Of a stretch of DNA of 64,000 nucleotides, positions 35,066 to 44,523 are shown piece by piece. Made by a program: the position numbers and the translations under genes. Below the pieces are notes generated by a model. That model was not told the origin of the DNA. It ran no database searches and saw only the letters and a program-made list of their open reading frames with translations. Position 1 is the first letter of the stretch. Every line of letters starts with the position of its first letter. The stretch is from Pseudomonas sp. NFR16 (lineage in GTDB: Bacteria; Pseudomonadota; Gammaproteobacteria; Pseudomonadales; Pseudomonadaceae), in the NCBI RefSeq assembly GCF_900108875.1, contig NZ_FNYJ01000005.1:434001-498000 (forward strand), in the 5' to 3' direction.

Positions 35066-36124
35066 ATGTCCATCTCAATACCCCCACGCGGCCGCGGTAC
35101 CGCAACGAATCCGCATAACCGCTTTGCGCCAAATCGCTCGGTCGCCGAGGACGACGGTTGGTATCAGGAAGTGCCGGTCACACAAGGCACGACGGTCACG
35201 CATGAAACCGCCAAAAGCATCATTGCGCGCAATTCCTCGCCCGATATTCCCTTCGACCGGTCGATCAATCCATACAGAGGCTGCGAACATGGCTGCATTT
35301 ATTGCTACGCCAGACCCAGCCATGCTTATTGGGACATGTCGCCGGGGCTGGACTTCGAGACCAGGCTGATCGCCAAGACGAACGCTGCAGCCTTGCTGGA
35401 GCAGCAACTGTCGAAACCGGGCTACAGCGTTGCGCCGATCACCTTGGGCGCGAACACAGATCCCTATCAGCCCATCGAGCGCGAATACAAGATCACTCGC
35501 GCAACGCTGGAAGTTCTGCTGCGCTTCCGGCACCCGGTAACCATCATCACCAAAGGCTCGCTGATCCTTCGCGACCTTGATCTGCTGGGGGAACTGGCGA
35601 AGTTGAACCTGGTCTCGGTGTTCATCAGCCTGACATCGCTGGACGACGAGCTGAAACGCATCCTCGAACCGCGCGCCGCCGCGCCCAAGGCCCGTTTGCG
35701 GGCGATCCGGGTGCTGCGCGACGCGGGCATTCCGGTCGGCGTGCTGCTGGCACCGATCATTCCGATGATCAACGACATGGAGCTCGAAAAACTCATGGCC
35801 GAGGCCAGACAGGCTGGAGCCCTGAGCGCCAGCTACGTCATGTTGAGGTTACCGCTGGAGGTGGCGCCGCTGTTCGAGGAGTGGCTGCAGGCGCATTATC
35901 CTCAGCGGGCGGAACACGTGATGAGTCTGGTCCGGCAGAGCCGCGGCGGTCAGGTTTACGACAGCCGATTTGGCTCGCGTATGCGCGGCGAAGGTGTGTT
36001 CGCAGAGTTGCTGGCGCAGCGTTACAGTATCGCGGTGAAGAAACTGGGGCTGAACCGCCGCGAGCGTTTCCGGCTCGACTGCGAGGCCTTCTGCCCGCCG
36101 GGAGGACAGATGTCGTTGCTGTGA
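35066..36124 (+). CDS. Radical SAM protein, PA0069/SplB-like family
   Basis: A 352-residue cytosolic radical S-adenosylmethionine enzyme. The [4Fe-4S] motif CxxxCxxC is at Cys73, Cys77 and Cys80 (CEHGCIYCYARPSHAYWD). The layout is related to spore photoproduct lyase-like proteins. A perfect LexA box overlaps its promoter, which points to a role in DNA damage. The actual repair reaction, if any, is unknown. GAGAGG lies before the ATG. Confidence 0.9.
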   Translation: MSISIPPRGRGTATNPHNRFAPNRSVAEDDGWYQEVPVTQGTTVTHETAKSIIARNSSPDIPFDRSINPYRGCEHGCIYCYARPSHAYWDMSPGLDFETRLIAKTNAAALLEQQLSKPGYSVAPITLGANTDPYQPIEREYKITRATLEVLLRFRHPVTIITKGSLILRDLDLLGELAKLNLVSVFISLTSLDDELKRILEPRAAAPKARLRAIRVLRDAGIPVGVLLAPIIPMINDMELEKLMAEARQAGALSASYVMLRLPLEVAPLFEEWLQAHYPQRAEHVMSLVRQSRGGQVYDSRFGSRMRGEGVFAELLAQRYSIAVKKLGLNRRERFRLDCEAFCPPGGQMSLL

Positions 36125-36374
36125 CTCGGCGGGCGTCTTAACTGTATTGCAGCTGAGGTATAGGCGCCTGGCTTGCATCAATTAAGATTTTCTTAAGCGG
36201 AACCCGCGGTCTAGAGCGATGCATTCAGTTTCAATTAAGTTTGGACCGCTAGGGTAACTGCAAGTGACCGGCTGGTCGCGTGCAAAGGGAATTGTCCGTA
36301 ATGCCAGAAAAAAAGTGGGTCATCCCCCGGGAAACACTGGAATATCCACTTCAATCCGACAGTGAGGATCAGAC

Positions 36375-37103
36375 ATGAGTAACCAGGATAAACCGCAGTC
36401 GGCTGCCTCGGCAGGCACCTCGACTACAGATTCCGCCGATGCAGCGCTGCAGCACATCGTTGATGGCTTCAAGCACTTCCGCCAAGACGTCTTCCCTGAA
36501 CAGGAAGAGCTCTTCAAGAAACTCGCCACCGCACAGCATCCAAAAGCAATGTTCATCACGTGCGCCGACTCGCGCATCGTGCCCGAGCTCATCACTCAAA
36601 GCTCCCCTGGCGACCTGTTCGTCACACGTAACGTGGGCAACGTCGTGCCGCCTTACGGGCCCATGAACGGCGGCGTGTCGACCGCCATCGAATATGCCGT
36701 GCTGGCGCTGGGCGTGCACCACATCATCATCTGCGGCCACTCCGATTGTGGCGCGATGCGTGCGGTTCTCAATCCAGACACCCTGGAACGCATGCCGACC
36801 GTAAAAGCCTGGCTGCGTCATGCCGAGGTCGCCAAGACCGTGGTGCAAGACAACTGCAGTTGCACAGGCGAGCACGAAACCATGCACGTGCTGACCGAAG
36901 AAAACGTCATCGCCCAGCTGCGTCACCTGCAGACCCACCCTTCTGTCGCGTCGAAAATCGCCAGTGGCCAGTTGTTCATTCATGGCTGGGTATACGACAT
37001 CGAAACCAGTGAAATCCGGGCCTACGATGCCGAACAAGGAACATTCCTGCCCCTCGATGGCGAACACTCGATCCCGATGGCGACACCTCGAAAGCGCTAT
37101 TGA
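36375..37103 (+). CDS. Beta-class carbonic anhydrase
   Basis: Interconverts CO2 and bicarbonate in the cytoplasm. The 242-residue product has zinc ligands Cys63, His122 and Cys125, and the Asp65-Arg67 dyad (CADSR; GHSDCGAM). GAGG-like bases precede the ATG. It lies 140 bp before a SulP transporter, an arrangement that suggests CO2/bicarbonate supply. The preceding 250-bp spacer is AT-rich, with two TTAATTAAG-like motifs, and probably contains the promoter. Confidence 0.95.
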   Translation: MSNQDKPQSAASAGTSTTDSADAALQHIVDGFKHFRQDVFPEQEELFKKLATAQHPKAMFITCADSRIVPELITQSSPGDLFVTRNVGNVVPPYGPMNGGVSTAIEYAVLALGVHHIIICGHSDCGAMRAVLNPDTLERMPTVKAWLRHAEVAKTVVQDNCSCTGEHETMHVLTEENVIAQLRHLQTHPSVASKIASGQLFIHGWVYDIETSEIRAYDAEQGTFLPLDGEHSIPMATPRKRY

Positions 37104-37243
37104 CGATCACTCGCTGATCACACCCAAGAGCCCGTGAATCCACTTCACAGCTGACGGTTCGAACCTCATTCAAGCTCGTAGCGGCCGCGCTTTGCGCGTG
37201 CCGTCGGGCGTTGTCACGTCTGAAGATTTACCGGAGAGTCGTC

Positions 37244-38773
37244 ATGGCTTCTACAGATCTGAAAGCTTTGTTACCTCGGGAGCTGCTGGCTTCCGTGGTG
37301 GTGTTTCTGGTGGCATTGCCACTTTGCATGGGTATTGCGATCGCGTCGGGCATGCCGCCAGCCAAAGGCTTGATCACCGGAATCATCGGTGGTCTGGTGG
37401 TGGGCTGGCTCGCCGGCTCGCCCTTGCAGGTCAGTGGCCCGGCCGCGGGTCTTGCGGTGCTGGTGTTCGAACTCGTTCGCGAGCACGGCATGGCGATGTT
37501 GGGCCCCATTCTTGTAATGGCGGGCGTGCTGCAACTGCTCGCGGGTCGGCTGAGGCTTGGCTGCTGGTTTCGCGTCACCGCGCCAGCCGTGGTGTACGGC
37601 ATGCTGGCGGGCATTGGCGTATTGATCGTGCTCTCCCAAGTCCATGTGATGTTCGACAGCGGCCCGAAACCTTCCGGGCTGGATAACCTGATTGCCTTCC
37701 CGCAGACGCTATTGGGCGCCATCGGGCCGGGAAGCGGCATGCAGGCTGGTTTGCTGGGCCTGGGCACGATCGCCGTGATGTGGTTGTGGGAAAAGCGCAA
37801 GCCCCACGCGCTGCGTTTCGTGCCGGGCGCGTTGCTGGGCGTCGGGATCGCCACGGCGGTCAGCCTTGCGATGAACTTGCAGGTCAAGCGCGTGGAAGTG
37901 CCGGCTAACCTTGCCGAAGCGATCGACTGGCTGACTCCTTCCGATCTGCTGAACCTGGCGGATCCGACAATTCTGATTGCAGCGATTGCAGTGGCATTCA
38001 TCGCCAGCGCCGAAACGCTTTTGTCGGCGGCTGCCGTGGATCGCATGCACGACGGCCAGCGTTCGGACTTTGACAAGGAACTGAGTGCGCAAGGCGTTGG
38101 CAACATGCTGTGCGGTCTGGTGGGCGCTTTGCCAATGACGGGCGTCATTGTGCGCAGCTCCGCAAACGTCCAGGCCGGTGCGAAAACCCGTCTGTCTGCA
38201 ATGTTCCACGGCTTGTGGTTGCTGGCCTTCGTGCTGCTGCTGTCCAGCGTGCTGCAAAGCATTCCCGTCGCGAGCCTCGCCGGTGTGCTGGTCTTCACCG
38301 GTGTGAAGCTGGTCGACCTCAAAGCGCTGCGGGGCTTGGGTCGCTACGGACGTATGCCGATGTTCATCTACGGTGCGACGGCGACCGCGATTATCTCCAC
38401 GGATCTGCTGACCGGGGTGTTGATCGGTTTCGGTCTGACGCTGGTGAAATTGGCGCTGAATGCATCGCGTCTTAAAATCAATCTGGTGGACCTTCCTACC
38501 GAAGGCGAGATGGAACTGCGTCTGACCGGTGCGGCCACGTTCCTCAAGGTCCCCGCGCTGACAAAGGCGCTGGCTTCAGTGCCTGCGGGCACCACGTTGC
38601 ACGTGCCGCTGAGCAATCTCAGCTACATCGATCATTCATGCCTGGAGCTGCTTGAGGAATGGGGGCGCGCCAACGCGGCTCAGGGGTCGCGACTGCTGCT
38701 TGAGCAGCGCTTGCTCAAGCGGCGAGTGGAAGGGCGGATTCGTACTTCTATAGGTGGCGCGGCGCTTCATTGA
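37244..38773 (+). CDS. SulP-family anion transporter
   Basis: A 509-residue inner-membrane transporter with about 11-14 hydrophobic helices and a C-terminal STAS-like domain (about 415-490). The N-terminal SulP signature region PPAKGLITGIIGGLVVGWLAGSPLQVSGPAAGL is clear. Neighbouring carbonic anhydrase makes bicarbonate the most likely substrate, although sulfate cannot be excluded. The start at 37244 follows GGAGAG; the frame opens 11 codons earlier. Confidence 0.92.
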   Translation: MASTDLKALLPRELLASVVVFLVALPLCMGIAIASGMPPAKGLITGIIGGLVVGWLAGSPLQVSGPAAGLAVLVFELVREHGMAMLGPILVMAGVLQLLAGRLRLGCWFRVTAPAVVYGMLAGIGVLIVLSQVHVMFDSGPKPSGLDNLIAFPQTLLGAIGPGSGMQAGLLGLGTIAVMWLWEKRKPHALRFVPGALLGVGIATAVSLAMNLQVKRVEVPANLAEAIDWLTPSDLLNLADPTILIAAIAVAFIASAETLLSAAAVDRMHDGQRSDFDKELSAQGVGNMLCGLVGALPMTGVIVRSSANVQAGAKTRLSAMFHGLWLLAFVLLLSSVLQSIPVASLAGVLVFTGVKLVDLKALRGLGRYGRMPMFIYGATATAIISTDLLTGVLIGFGLTLVKLALNASRLKINLVDLPTEGEMELRLTGAATFLKVPALTKALASVPAGTTLHVPLSNLSYIDHSCLELLEEWGRANAAQGSRLLLEQRLLKRRVEGRIRTSIGGAALH

Positions 38774-38807
38774 TGTCAGGGTGATCCGGCTCTTCACCCT
38801 CTCCTAC

Positions 38808-38880
38808 GGGAGCGAGCCTGCTTGCGAAACGACAGAGGCATATCCGATGTTCCGGCCTCTTCGCGAGCAAGCTCGCTTCC
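38808..38880. repeat. REPIN-like inverted REP pair after SulP gene
   Basis: The arms GGGAGCGAGCCTGCTTGCGA (from 38808) and TTCGCGAGCAAGCTCGCTTC (from 38860) are inverted copies with about three mismatches. It is the same 'GCGAGCAAGCTCGC' REP class common in pseudomonads and lies between convergent genes. Confidence 0.72.
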
Positions 38881-38927
38881 ATGGGGGGACAGTCGGCAGC
38901 ATCAACTTTGCGCTGCGACCTGACTCA

Positions 38928-39578
38928 TCAATCCTTGGCGCATTCCATTTCAAGGCCAACGCCCAATTGGCGCGACAGACTCGGCCAGCGCTTCCAGGCC
39001 GCTTCGGTGTCAGGGCTGACAAGGCGTTCGCGATAGGCTTCGACCGACTCCAACGAAAAGCTGTCTTCATCAAGCATTTCATCGATGGCGTGGTGCACCA
39101 CTTCGTCCAGTTGATTGGCAAATTCCTCCCCGATCAACTGGTGAGCAATGACGCTGGCGACTGTAGTGTTCACCGGGATCAGAGGTTGTCCGAAGTGCAC
39201 GATGTAGAGGTCGTTGACCTCTTCCACCAGACGATGCGCCAGATAGGCTTCGTCCAGCAGGCCGTCCAGGCCTTCGTGACCGGCCATGATGGCTGGCGGG
39301 GCGCTGAAGAACTGTTCAGCGATCTTCAGCACCGGCTTGATCTGGCTCTCGATGCCGGCCTGAAGCGCCACTTCATGGGCAGCGTCGAGCAGGTCGGGTA
39401 CTTGTTCGATGTAGGCGACGACAAAGCGCGCCAGTACGCCTCGGGCGTCGACGTCAGGAAGGTGAATGGCAGGGTGCAGATGAGGAAGTTGCATTTCCAG
39501 CTGGCGCAATAACTGACCGGTTCGGGTCTCGTGTTCCTGTGCTCGTGTGATCTGCTCGCGCAATGCGGCGGTGTTCAT
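38928..39578 (-). CDS. Conserved hypothetical protein (PA0104-like)
   Basis: A 216-residue cytosolic protein with no signal peptide or membrane segment and a mostly helical, acidic composition. It has no recognised catalytic motif. It resembles the gene found between the SulP transporter and coxB in P. aeruginosa. Start 39578 is supported by GGAG six bases upstream. The function is unknown. Confidence 0.8.
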   Translation of the reverse strand: MNTAALREQITRAQEHETRTGQLLRQLEMQLPHLHPAIHLPDVDARGVLARFVVAYIEQVPDLLDAAHEVALQAGIESQIKPVLKIAEQFFSAPPAIMAGHEGLDGLLDEAYLAHRLVEEVNDLYIVHFGQPLIPVNTTVASVIAHQLIGEEFANQLDEVVHHAIDEMLDEDSFSLESVEAYRERLVSPDTEAAWKRWPSLSRQLGVGLEMECAKD

Positions 39579-39949
39579 GAATACTCCGTTGGGCAAAAAA
39601 CCAGGCCGTTATTATAGGGGAAGTCATACGTTAGCCTGCTTATCTACGGCGCTAAGACGTAATTGTCATAACAGTTTCACACTTATGTGCATCGGCTATT
39701 AAAACGTCAATTTCGGCGCCTTTGGCATGATTTCCCTCAGTAAACGCGCACACGTATAGCTCGAATTGGCGAATTCTCCACCCCGTGCGCCCGATTGCAC
39801 CGTGTCTATACTCGGGTCAGTGAATGGCTTTCTGATGAACTCGGAACTGTGAAGCTGGCCTGGCCCCGGTCCCCTTGCAACTTGTCGACCGCTCCCTCGC
39901 CCGCATGTGACTGCTGGCAACGATAAGAAGAACAAGAGGGGAAATCGCA
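39579..39949. promoter_or_regulatory. Spacer upstream of the cox operon
   Basis: A 371-bp gene-free region. CTATACT at 39806-39812 fits the RpoS -10 core, and aa3 oxidase in P. aeruginosa is reported to be starvation/RpoS-dependent. A GATAAGAAGAACAAGAGGGG stretch just before the coxB start is the ribosome-binding region. Confidence 0.4.
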
Positions 39950-41077
39950 ATGGTGCGACATCCATATATCTGGATGGGGCTCCTGTTGTGGTGGGTATTC
40001 GGCCAGGCACACGCTGCCTGGACCACGAATATGGCGCCTGGAGCGACTGAGGTGAGCCATAAGGTCTTCGACCTGCACATGACCATTTTCTGGATATGTG
40101 TGGTGATCGGCATCGTCGTGTTTGGCGCGATGTTCTGGTCGATGATCGTTCACCGCCGCTCGACCGGCCAAGTGGCCGCCAAGTTTCACGAGAGCACCAG
40201 GGTCGAGATTCTCTGGACCATCGTGCCGCTGCTGATTCTTGTGGTCATGGCCATCCCTGCCACCAAAACCCTCATCCAGATGTACGACAACACGGAGTCC
40301 GGACTGGATATCCAGATCACCGGTTATCAGTGGAAATGGCATTACAAGTATCTAGGTCAGGACGTCGAGTTTTTCAGCAATCTGGCAACGCCAGCCGATC
40401 AGATCCATAACCAGGAAGCGAAGGGCGAGCACTACCTGCTTGAGGTTGACCAGCCGTTGGTGGTGCCCGTGGGGGTGAAAATCCGGTTTCTGGTCACTGC
40501 TGCCGACGTTATCCATTCCTGGTGGGTGCCGGCGTTCGCGGTCAAGCGCGATGCCATTCCCGGCTTCGTCAACGAGGCGTGGACCCGCATCGAAAAGCCT
40601 GGCATCTATCGCGGCCAGTGCTCGGAACTGTGCGGCAAGGATCACGGTTTCATGCCGATCGTGGTGGAAGCCAAGAGCCAGGCCGACTACGACACCTGGC
40701 TGGCCGGCCGCAAGGAAGAAGTCGCGAAGCTCAAAGAGCTGACCAGCAAGGACTGGACCCTGGCGGACCTCATGGCTCAGGGCGACAAGGTCTATCACAC
40801 CACCTGCGTAGCCTGTCATCAGGCGGAAGGGCAAGGGCTGCCGCCGATGTTCCCGGCGCTCAAAGGCTCCAAAACCGCCCTCGGTCCTAAAGAAGAACAC
40901 CTCAAGACCGTTTTCAACGGCCGCCCGGGCACAGCAATGGCGGCATTCGGCAAGCAGCTCTCGGAAGTGGACATCGCCGCAGTTGCGACCTACGAGCGCA
41001 ATGCGTGGGGTAACAACACGGGCGATATGGTCACGCCCAAAGACGTGCTGGCGCTGAAGCAGGCGGCTGCCAAATGA
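39950..41077 (+). CDS. coxB: Cytochrome c oxidase subunit II with fused cytochrome c (caa3 type)
   Basis: Receives electrons from cytochrome c through its CuA centre. The 375-residue product has a signal peptide (1-22), two membrane helices (about 45-65 and 88-106), CuA ligands His189, Cys224, Cys228, His232 and Met235 (CSELCGKDHGFM), and a C-terminal cytochrome c domain with CVACH (Cys286, Cys289, His290). The fused heme c makes it a caa3-type enzyme. First gene of the operon. Confidence 0.97.
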   Translation: MVRHPYIWMGLLLWWVFGQAHAAWTTNMAPGATEVSHKVFDLHMTIFWICVVIGIVVFGAMFWSMIVHRRSTGQVAAKFHESTRVEILWTIVPLLILVVMAIPATKTLIQMYDNTESGLDIQITGYQWKWHYKYLGQDVEFFSNLATPADQIHNQEAKGEHYLLEVDQPLVVPVGVKIRFLVTAADVIHSWWVPAFAVKRDAIPGFVNEAWTRIEKPGIYRGQCSELCGKDHGFMPIVVEAKSQADYDTWLAGRKEEVAKLKELTSKDWTLADLMAQGDKVYHTTCVACHQAEGQGLPPMFPALKGSKTALGPKEEHLKTVFNGRPGTAMAAFGKQLSEVDIAAVATYERNAWGNNTGDMVTPKDVLALKQAAAK

Positions 41078-41141
41078 GCAGTCAACTGGGTATGGCCGGA
41101 ATGGATGGTTCCTCCCGTCAATGTTTCGCAGGAGACAGGAC

Positions 41142-42728
41142 ATGAGTGCAGTGATTGACGACCATGGCCACGAAGGCCATGTCCACGGCCCGGCAAAGGG
41201 GCTGATGCGCTGGGTGCTGACCACCAACCACAAGGACATCGGCACACTTTACTTGTGGTTCAGCTTCTCGATGTTCCTGCTCGGCGGATCATTCGCGATG
41301 GTAATTCGTGCCGAGCTGTTTCAGCCCGGATTACAGATCGTCGAACCCGCATTCTTTAATCAGATGACGACGATGCATGGGTTGGTGATGGTCTTCGGGG
41401 CGGTCATGCCCGCCTTCGTCGGCCTTGCCAACTGGATGATTCCATTGATGGTCGGCGCGCCGGACATGGCGCTTCCACGCATGAACAATTTCAGTTTCTG
41501 GCTGCTGCCGGCGGCGTTCCTGTTGCTGGTGTCCACGCTCTTCACGCCGGGCGGCGGACCGAATTTTGGCTGGACGTTCTATGCGCCGCTTTCAACCACT
41601 TACGCACCGCAAAGCGTGACGTATTTCATCCTCGCCATTCACTTGATGGGCATCAGCTCGATAATGGGCGCGATCAATGTCATTGCCACCATTCTCAACC
41701 TGCGCGCGCCAGGCATGACCCTGATGAAAATGCCGCTGTTCGTCTGGACCTGGCTGATCACGGCGTTTCTGCTCATCGCGGTGATGCCAGTGCTGGCCGG
41801 CTGCGTGACGATGATGCTGATGGACATCCATTTCCACACCAGTTTCTTCAGCGCAGCGGGCGGTGGCGATCCAGTGCTGTTCCAGCACGTGTTCTGGTTT
41901 TTCGGCCATCCCGAGGTGTACATCATGATCCTGCCCGCGTTCGGCGCGGTCAGTTCGATCATTCCGGCGTTCTCGCGCAAGCCGCTGTTCGGCTACACCT
42001 CAATGGTCTACGCCACGGCGAGCATCGCCTTCCTGTCGTTCATCGTCTGGGCTCACCATATGTTTGTGGTGGGCATTCCCTTGGTGGGCGAGCTGTTCTT
42101 CATGTACGCCACCATGCTCATTGCCGTACCAACCGGGGTGAAGGTCTTCAACTGGGTCAGCACGATGTGGCAGGGCGAGTTGACGTTCGAGACGCCCATG
42201 CTGTTTGCCGTGGCGTTCGTGATCCTGTTCACCATCGGCGGCTTCTCCGGGCTGATGCTGGCCATTGCGCCTGCAGATTTTCAGTACCAGGACACTTACT
42301 TCGTGGTGGCTCACTTCCACTACGTTCTGGTGCCCGGCGCAATCTTCGGCATCTTCGCTTCGGCCTACTACTGGCTGCCGAAATGGACGGGCCACATGTA
42401 CGACGAAACCCTGGGCAAGCTGCATTTCTGGTTGTCGTTCGTCGGCATGAACATGGCCTTTTTCCCGATGCATTTTGTCGGGTTGGCCGGGATGCCGCGT
42501 CGGGTGCCGGACTACAACTTGCAATTCGCCGACTTCAACATGGTGTCGTCGATCGGTGCATTCACCTTTGGCGCCACGCAGATTTTCTTCCTGTTCATCG
42601 TGATCAAGACCATTCGCGGTGGTCCGCCTGCGCCGGCCAAACCTTGGGACGGAGCAGACGGCCTGGAGTGGACCGTGCCGTCGCCGGCGCCCTATCACAC
42701 CTTCGTCACGCCACCGGAAGTGAAATGA
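41142..42728 (+). CDS. coxA: Cytochrome c oxidase subunit I
   Basis: The catalytic heme a/a3-CuB subunit in the inner membrane; proton-pumping reduction of O2 to water. The 528-residue product has 12 hydrophobic helices, the CuB/heme region (FFGHPEVYIMILPAFG, WAHHMFVVG) and the low-spin and high-spin heme histidines in the C-terminal half (VVAHFHYVLVPG). The start is ATG 41142 with GGAGACAGGAC upstream; an ATG seven codons earlier lacks support. It needs heme A, made from heme O by CtaA. Confidence 0.97.
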   Translation: MSAVIDDHGHEGHVHGPAKGLMRWVLTTNHKDIGTLYLWFSFSMFLLGGSFAMVIRAELFQPGLQIVEPAFFNQMTTMHGLVMVFGAVMPAFVGLANWMIPLMVGAPDMALPRMNNFSFWLLPAAFLLLVSTLFTPGGGPNFGWTFYAPLSTTYAPQSVTYFILAIHLMGISSIMGAINVIATILNLRAPGMTLMKMPLFVWTWLITAFLLIAVMPVLAGCVTMMLMDIHFHTSFFSAAGGGDPVLFQHVFWFFGHPEVYIMILPAFGAVSSIIPAFSRKPLFGYTSMVYATASIAFLSFIVWAHHMFVVGIPLVGELFFMYATMLIAVPTGVKVFNWVSTMWQGELTFETPMLFAVAFVILFTIGGFSGLMLAIAPADFQYQDTYFVVAHFHYVLVPGAIFGIFASAYYWLPKWTGHMYDETLGKLHFWLSFVGMNMAFFPMHFVGLAGMPRRVPDYNLQFADFNMVSSIGAFTFGATQIFFLFIVIKTIRGGPPAPAKPWDGADGLEWTVPSPAPYHTFVTPPEVK

Positions 42729-42729
42729 C

Positions 42730-43293
42730 ATGAGCCATGCCTTGCAGCCGAACAAGCGACTGGTGACCCGCCTGCTGCTGCTGGCGATCGCGATGTTCGC
42801 GTTCGGTTTCGCGCTGGTGCCGCTGTATGACGTGATGTGCAAGACACTGGGTATCAATGGCAAGACTGGCGAACGCTACACCCAGGCGCAGCAGATCGAT
42901 GAGAGCCGACAGGTGCGCGTGCAGTTTGTGTCGACCAATTCCGCCGACATGGTCTGGGGGTTCTTCCCCAAGGCCGAGGAGATGAATGTGCATCCCGGTG
43001 AGGTCAGCGAAATGCTGTTCGTGGCCCAGAACCCCAGCGACAGGCCGATGACCGCGCAGGCAGTGCCGAGCATTTCACCCAGCATCGCCGCCGTGTATTT
43101 CCACAAGACCGAATGTTTCTGCTTCACCCAGCAAATGCTGCAGCCGGGCGAGAGGATCGAAATGCCGGTGCGTTTCATTGTCGACCGCGATCTGCCCGCG
43201 GACGTGAAACATTTGACGCTCGCTTACACGCTGTTCGATATCACCGCTCGCATGCCGCCCGTTCCTAAAACAGAGGCGGGCAATGGCGGCTAG
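42730..43293 (+). CDS. ctaG: Cytochrome c oxidase copper chaperone CtaG/Cox11
   Basis: Delivers copper to the CuB site. The 187-residue product has one N-terminal membrane helix (about 14-32) and a periplasmic beta-sandwich with the copper-binding CFCF motif (HKTECFCFTQQML). It starts one base after the coxA stop, so translation is coupled. Confidence 0.96.
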   Translation: MSHALQPNKRLVTRLLLLAIAMFAFGFALVPLYDVMCKTLGINGKTGERYTQAQQIDESRQVRVQFVSTNSADMVWGFFPKAEEMNVHPGEVSEMLFVAQNPSDRPMTAQAVPSISPSIAAVYFHKTECFCFTQQMLQPGERIEMPVRFIVDRDLPADVKHLTLAYTLFDITARMPPVPKTEAGNGG

Positions 43294-43317
43294 GCCTCAG
43301 GCCAGGAGAGACAGACG

Positions 43318-44202
43318 ATGGCAATCCATGAGCACTATTACGTCCCCGCGCAGAGCAAATGGCCGATCATCGCCACCATCGGCATGTTCACCACGATGTA
43401 TGGCCTGGGTACCTGGTTCATCGACATGAAGGCGGCACGTGACTCCCACGGCCCTGTCATCTTCGCCATCGGTGTGCTGATCGTGGCATACATGATGTTC
43501 GGCTGGTTCAGCACCGTCGTCAAAGAGAGCCGGTCCGGGCTTTACAGCGCTCAGATGGATCGCTCGTTCCGCTGGGGAATGGGGTGGTTCATTTTCTCGG
43601 AAGTGATGTTCTTCGTGGCCTTCTTCGGCGCGCTTTTTTATGTGCGCGTGATTGCCGGCCCCGCGTTGGGCGGTGAAGGGGCGAAAGGCATCGCACACAT
43701 GCTCTGGCCGAACTTCCAGTACGCCTGGCCACTGCTGCATACCCCCGACCCGGCGATGTTCGTGCCGCCGAAGGAAGTCATCGATCCCTGGCATCTGCCG
43801 CTGATCAATACCGTTCTGCTGGTCAGCTCCAGTGTGACCGTGACCATCGCCCACCACGCGCTCAAAAAAGGTTATCGTGGCGCGCTGAAGCTATGGCTGG
43901 CGGCAACCATCCTGTTGGGCGTGGCGTTTCTCGCGCTGCAAGCGATGGAATATCACGAAGCCTACACAGAGCTCGGCCTGACGCTGGGTTCAGGCATCTA
44001 CGGCGCAACGTTCTTCATGCTCACCGGCTTCCACGGCGCACACGTCACCATCGGCACGGTCATTCTGTTCGTGATGTTGATGCGCATTCTGCGCGGGCAT
44101 TTCGATGCCGAGCACCCGTTCGGATTCGAGGCCGCCAGTTGGTATTGGCATTTTGTCGACGTGGTGTGGGTGGGGTTATTCGTTTTCGTCTACGTGCTGT
44201 GA
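43318..44202 (+). CDS. coxC: Cytochrome c oxidase subunit III
   Basis: A 294-residue membrane subunit with seven hydrophobic helices. The family's C-terminal pattern GFHGAHVTIGT...FEAASWYWHFVDVVWVGLFVFVYVL is complete. It has no heme or copper and stabilises the catalytic core. It lies 24 bp after ctaG and ends the structural part of the operon. Confidence 0.96.
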   Translation: MAIHEHYYVPAQSKWPIIATIGMFTTMYGLGTWFIDMKAARDSHGPVIFAIGVLIVAYMMFGWFSTVVKESRSGLYSAQMDRSFRWGMGWFIFSEVMFFVAFFGALFYVRVIAGPALGGEGAKGIAHMLWPNFQYAWPLLHTPDPAMFVPPKEVIDPWHLPLINTVLLVSSSVTVTIAHHALKKGYRGALKLWLAATILLGVAFLALQAMEYHEAYTELGLTLGSGIYGATFFMLTGFHGAHVTIGTVILFVMLMRILRGHFDAEHPFGFEAASWYWHFVDVVWVGLFVFVYVL

Positions 44203-44248
44203 ATGCCGGGTGACTGAGCTGACGCGAAAACCGCAGGCGTAAACGCGC

Positions 44249-44452
44249 TCACCACGGCGTGTGATAGACCAGTTGCCCGCTGAAATACCCGTAGCCAATC
44301 AGCGCCAGCGTGATCGCTGCGCAGCACACGCGCACAGTCAGGGCTTTCACCAGGCGGGTCGATGAAGCGTCGTCCTTGACCAGAAAGAACAGGCCGCTGA
44401 ACAGACTGACCACTGTGGCAACGAGCATCAGAACAATCGCGGCTTTGAGCAT
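44249..44452 (-). CDS. Twin-transmembrane small protein (DUF2909)
   Basis: A 67-residue protein with two membrane helices (about 3-25 and 38-57). It is too short for many gene callers and sits on the strand opposite to the cox operon, between coxC and the SURF1 gene. GGAG lies eight bases before ATG 44452. A similar small gene lies at this place in other pseudomonads. A link to oxidase assembly is plausible but unproven. Confidence 0.85.
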   Translation of the reverse strand: MLKAAIVLMLVATVVSLFSGLFFLVKDDASSTRLVKALTVRVCCAAITLALIGYGYFSGQLVYHTPW

Positions 44453-44523
44453 GGTGCGACTCCAGGAGCAAACGCTATGCAACGGAGTATAGGTGCGGCT
44501 CACCCATGGAAACCGGAGGCGTG

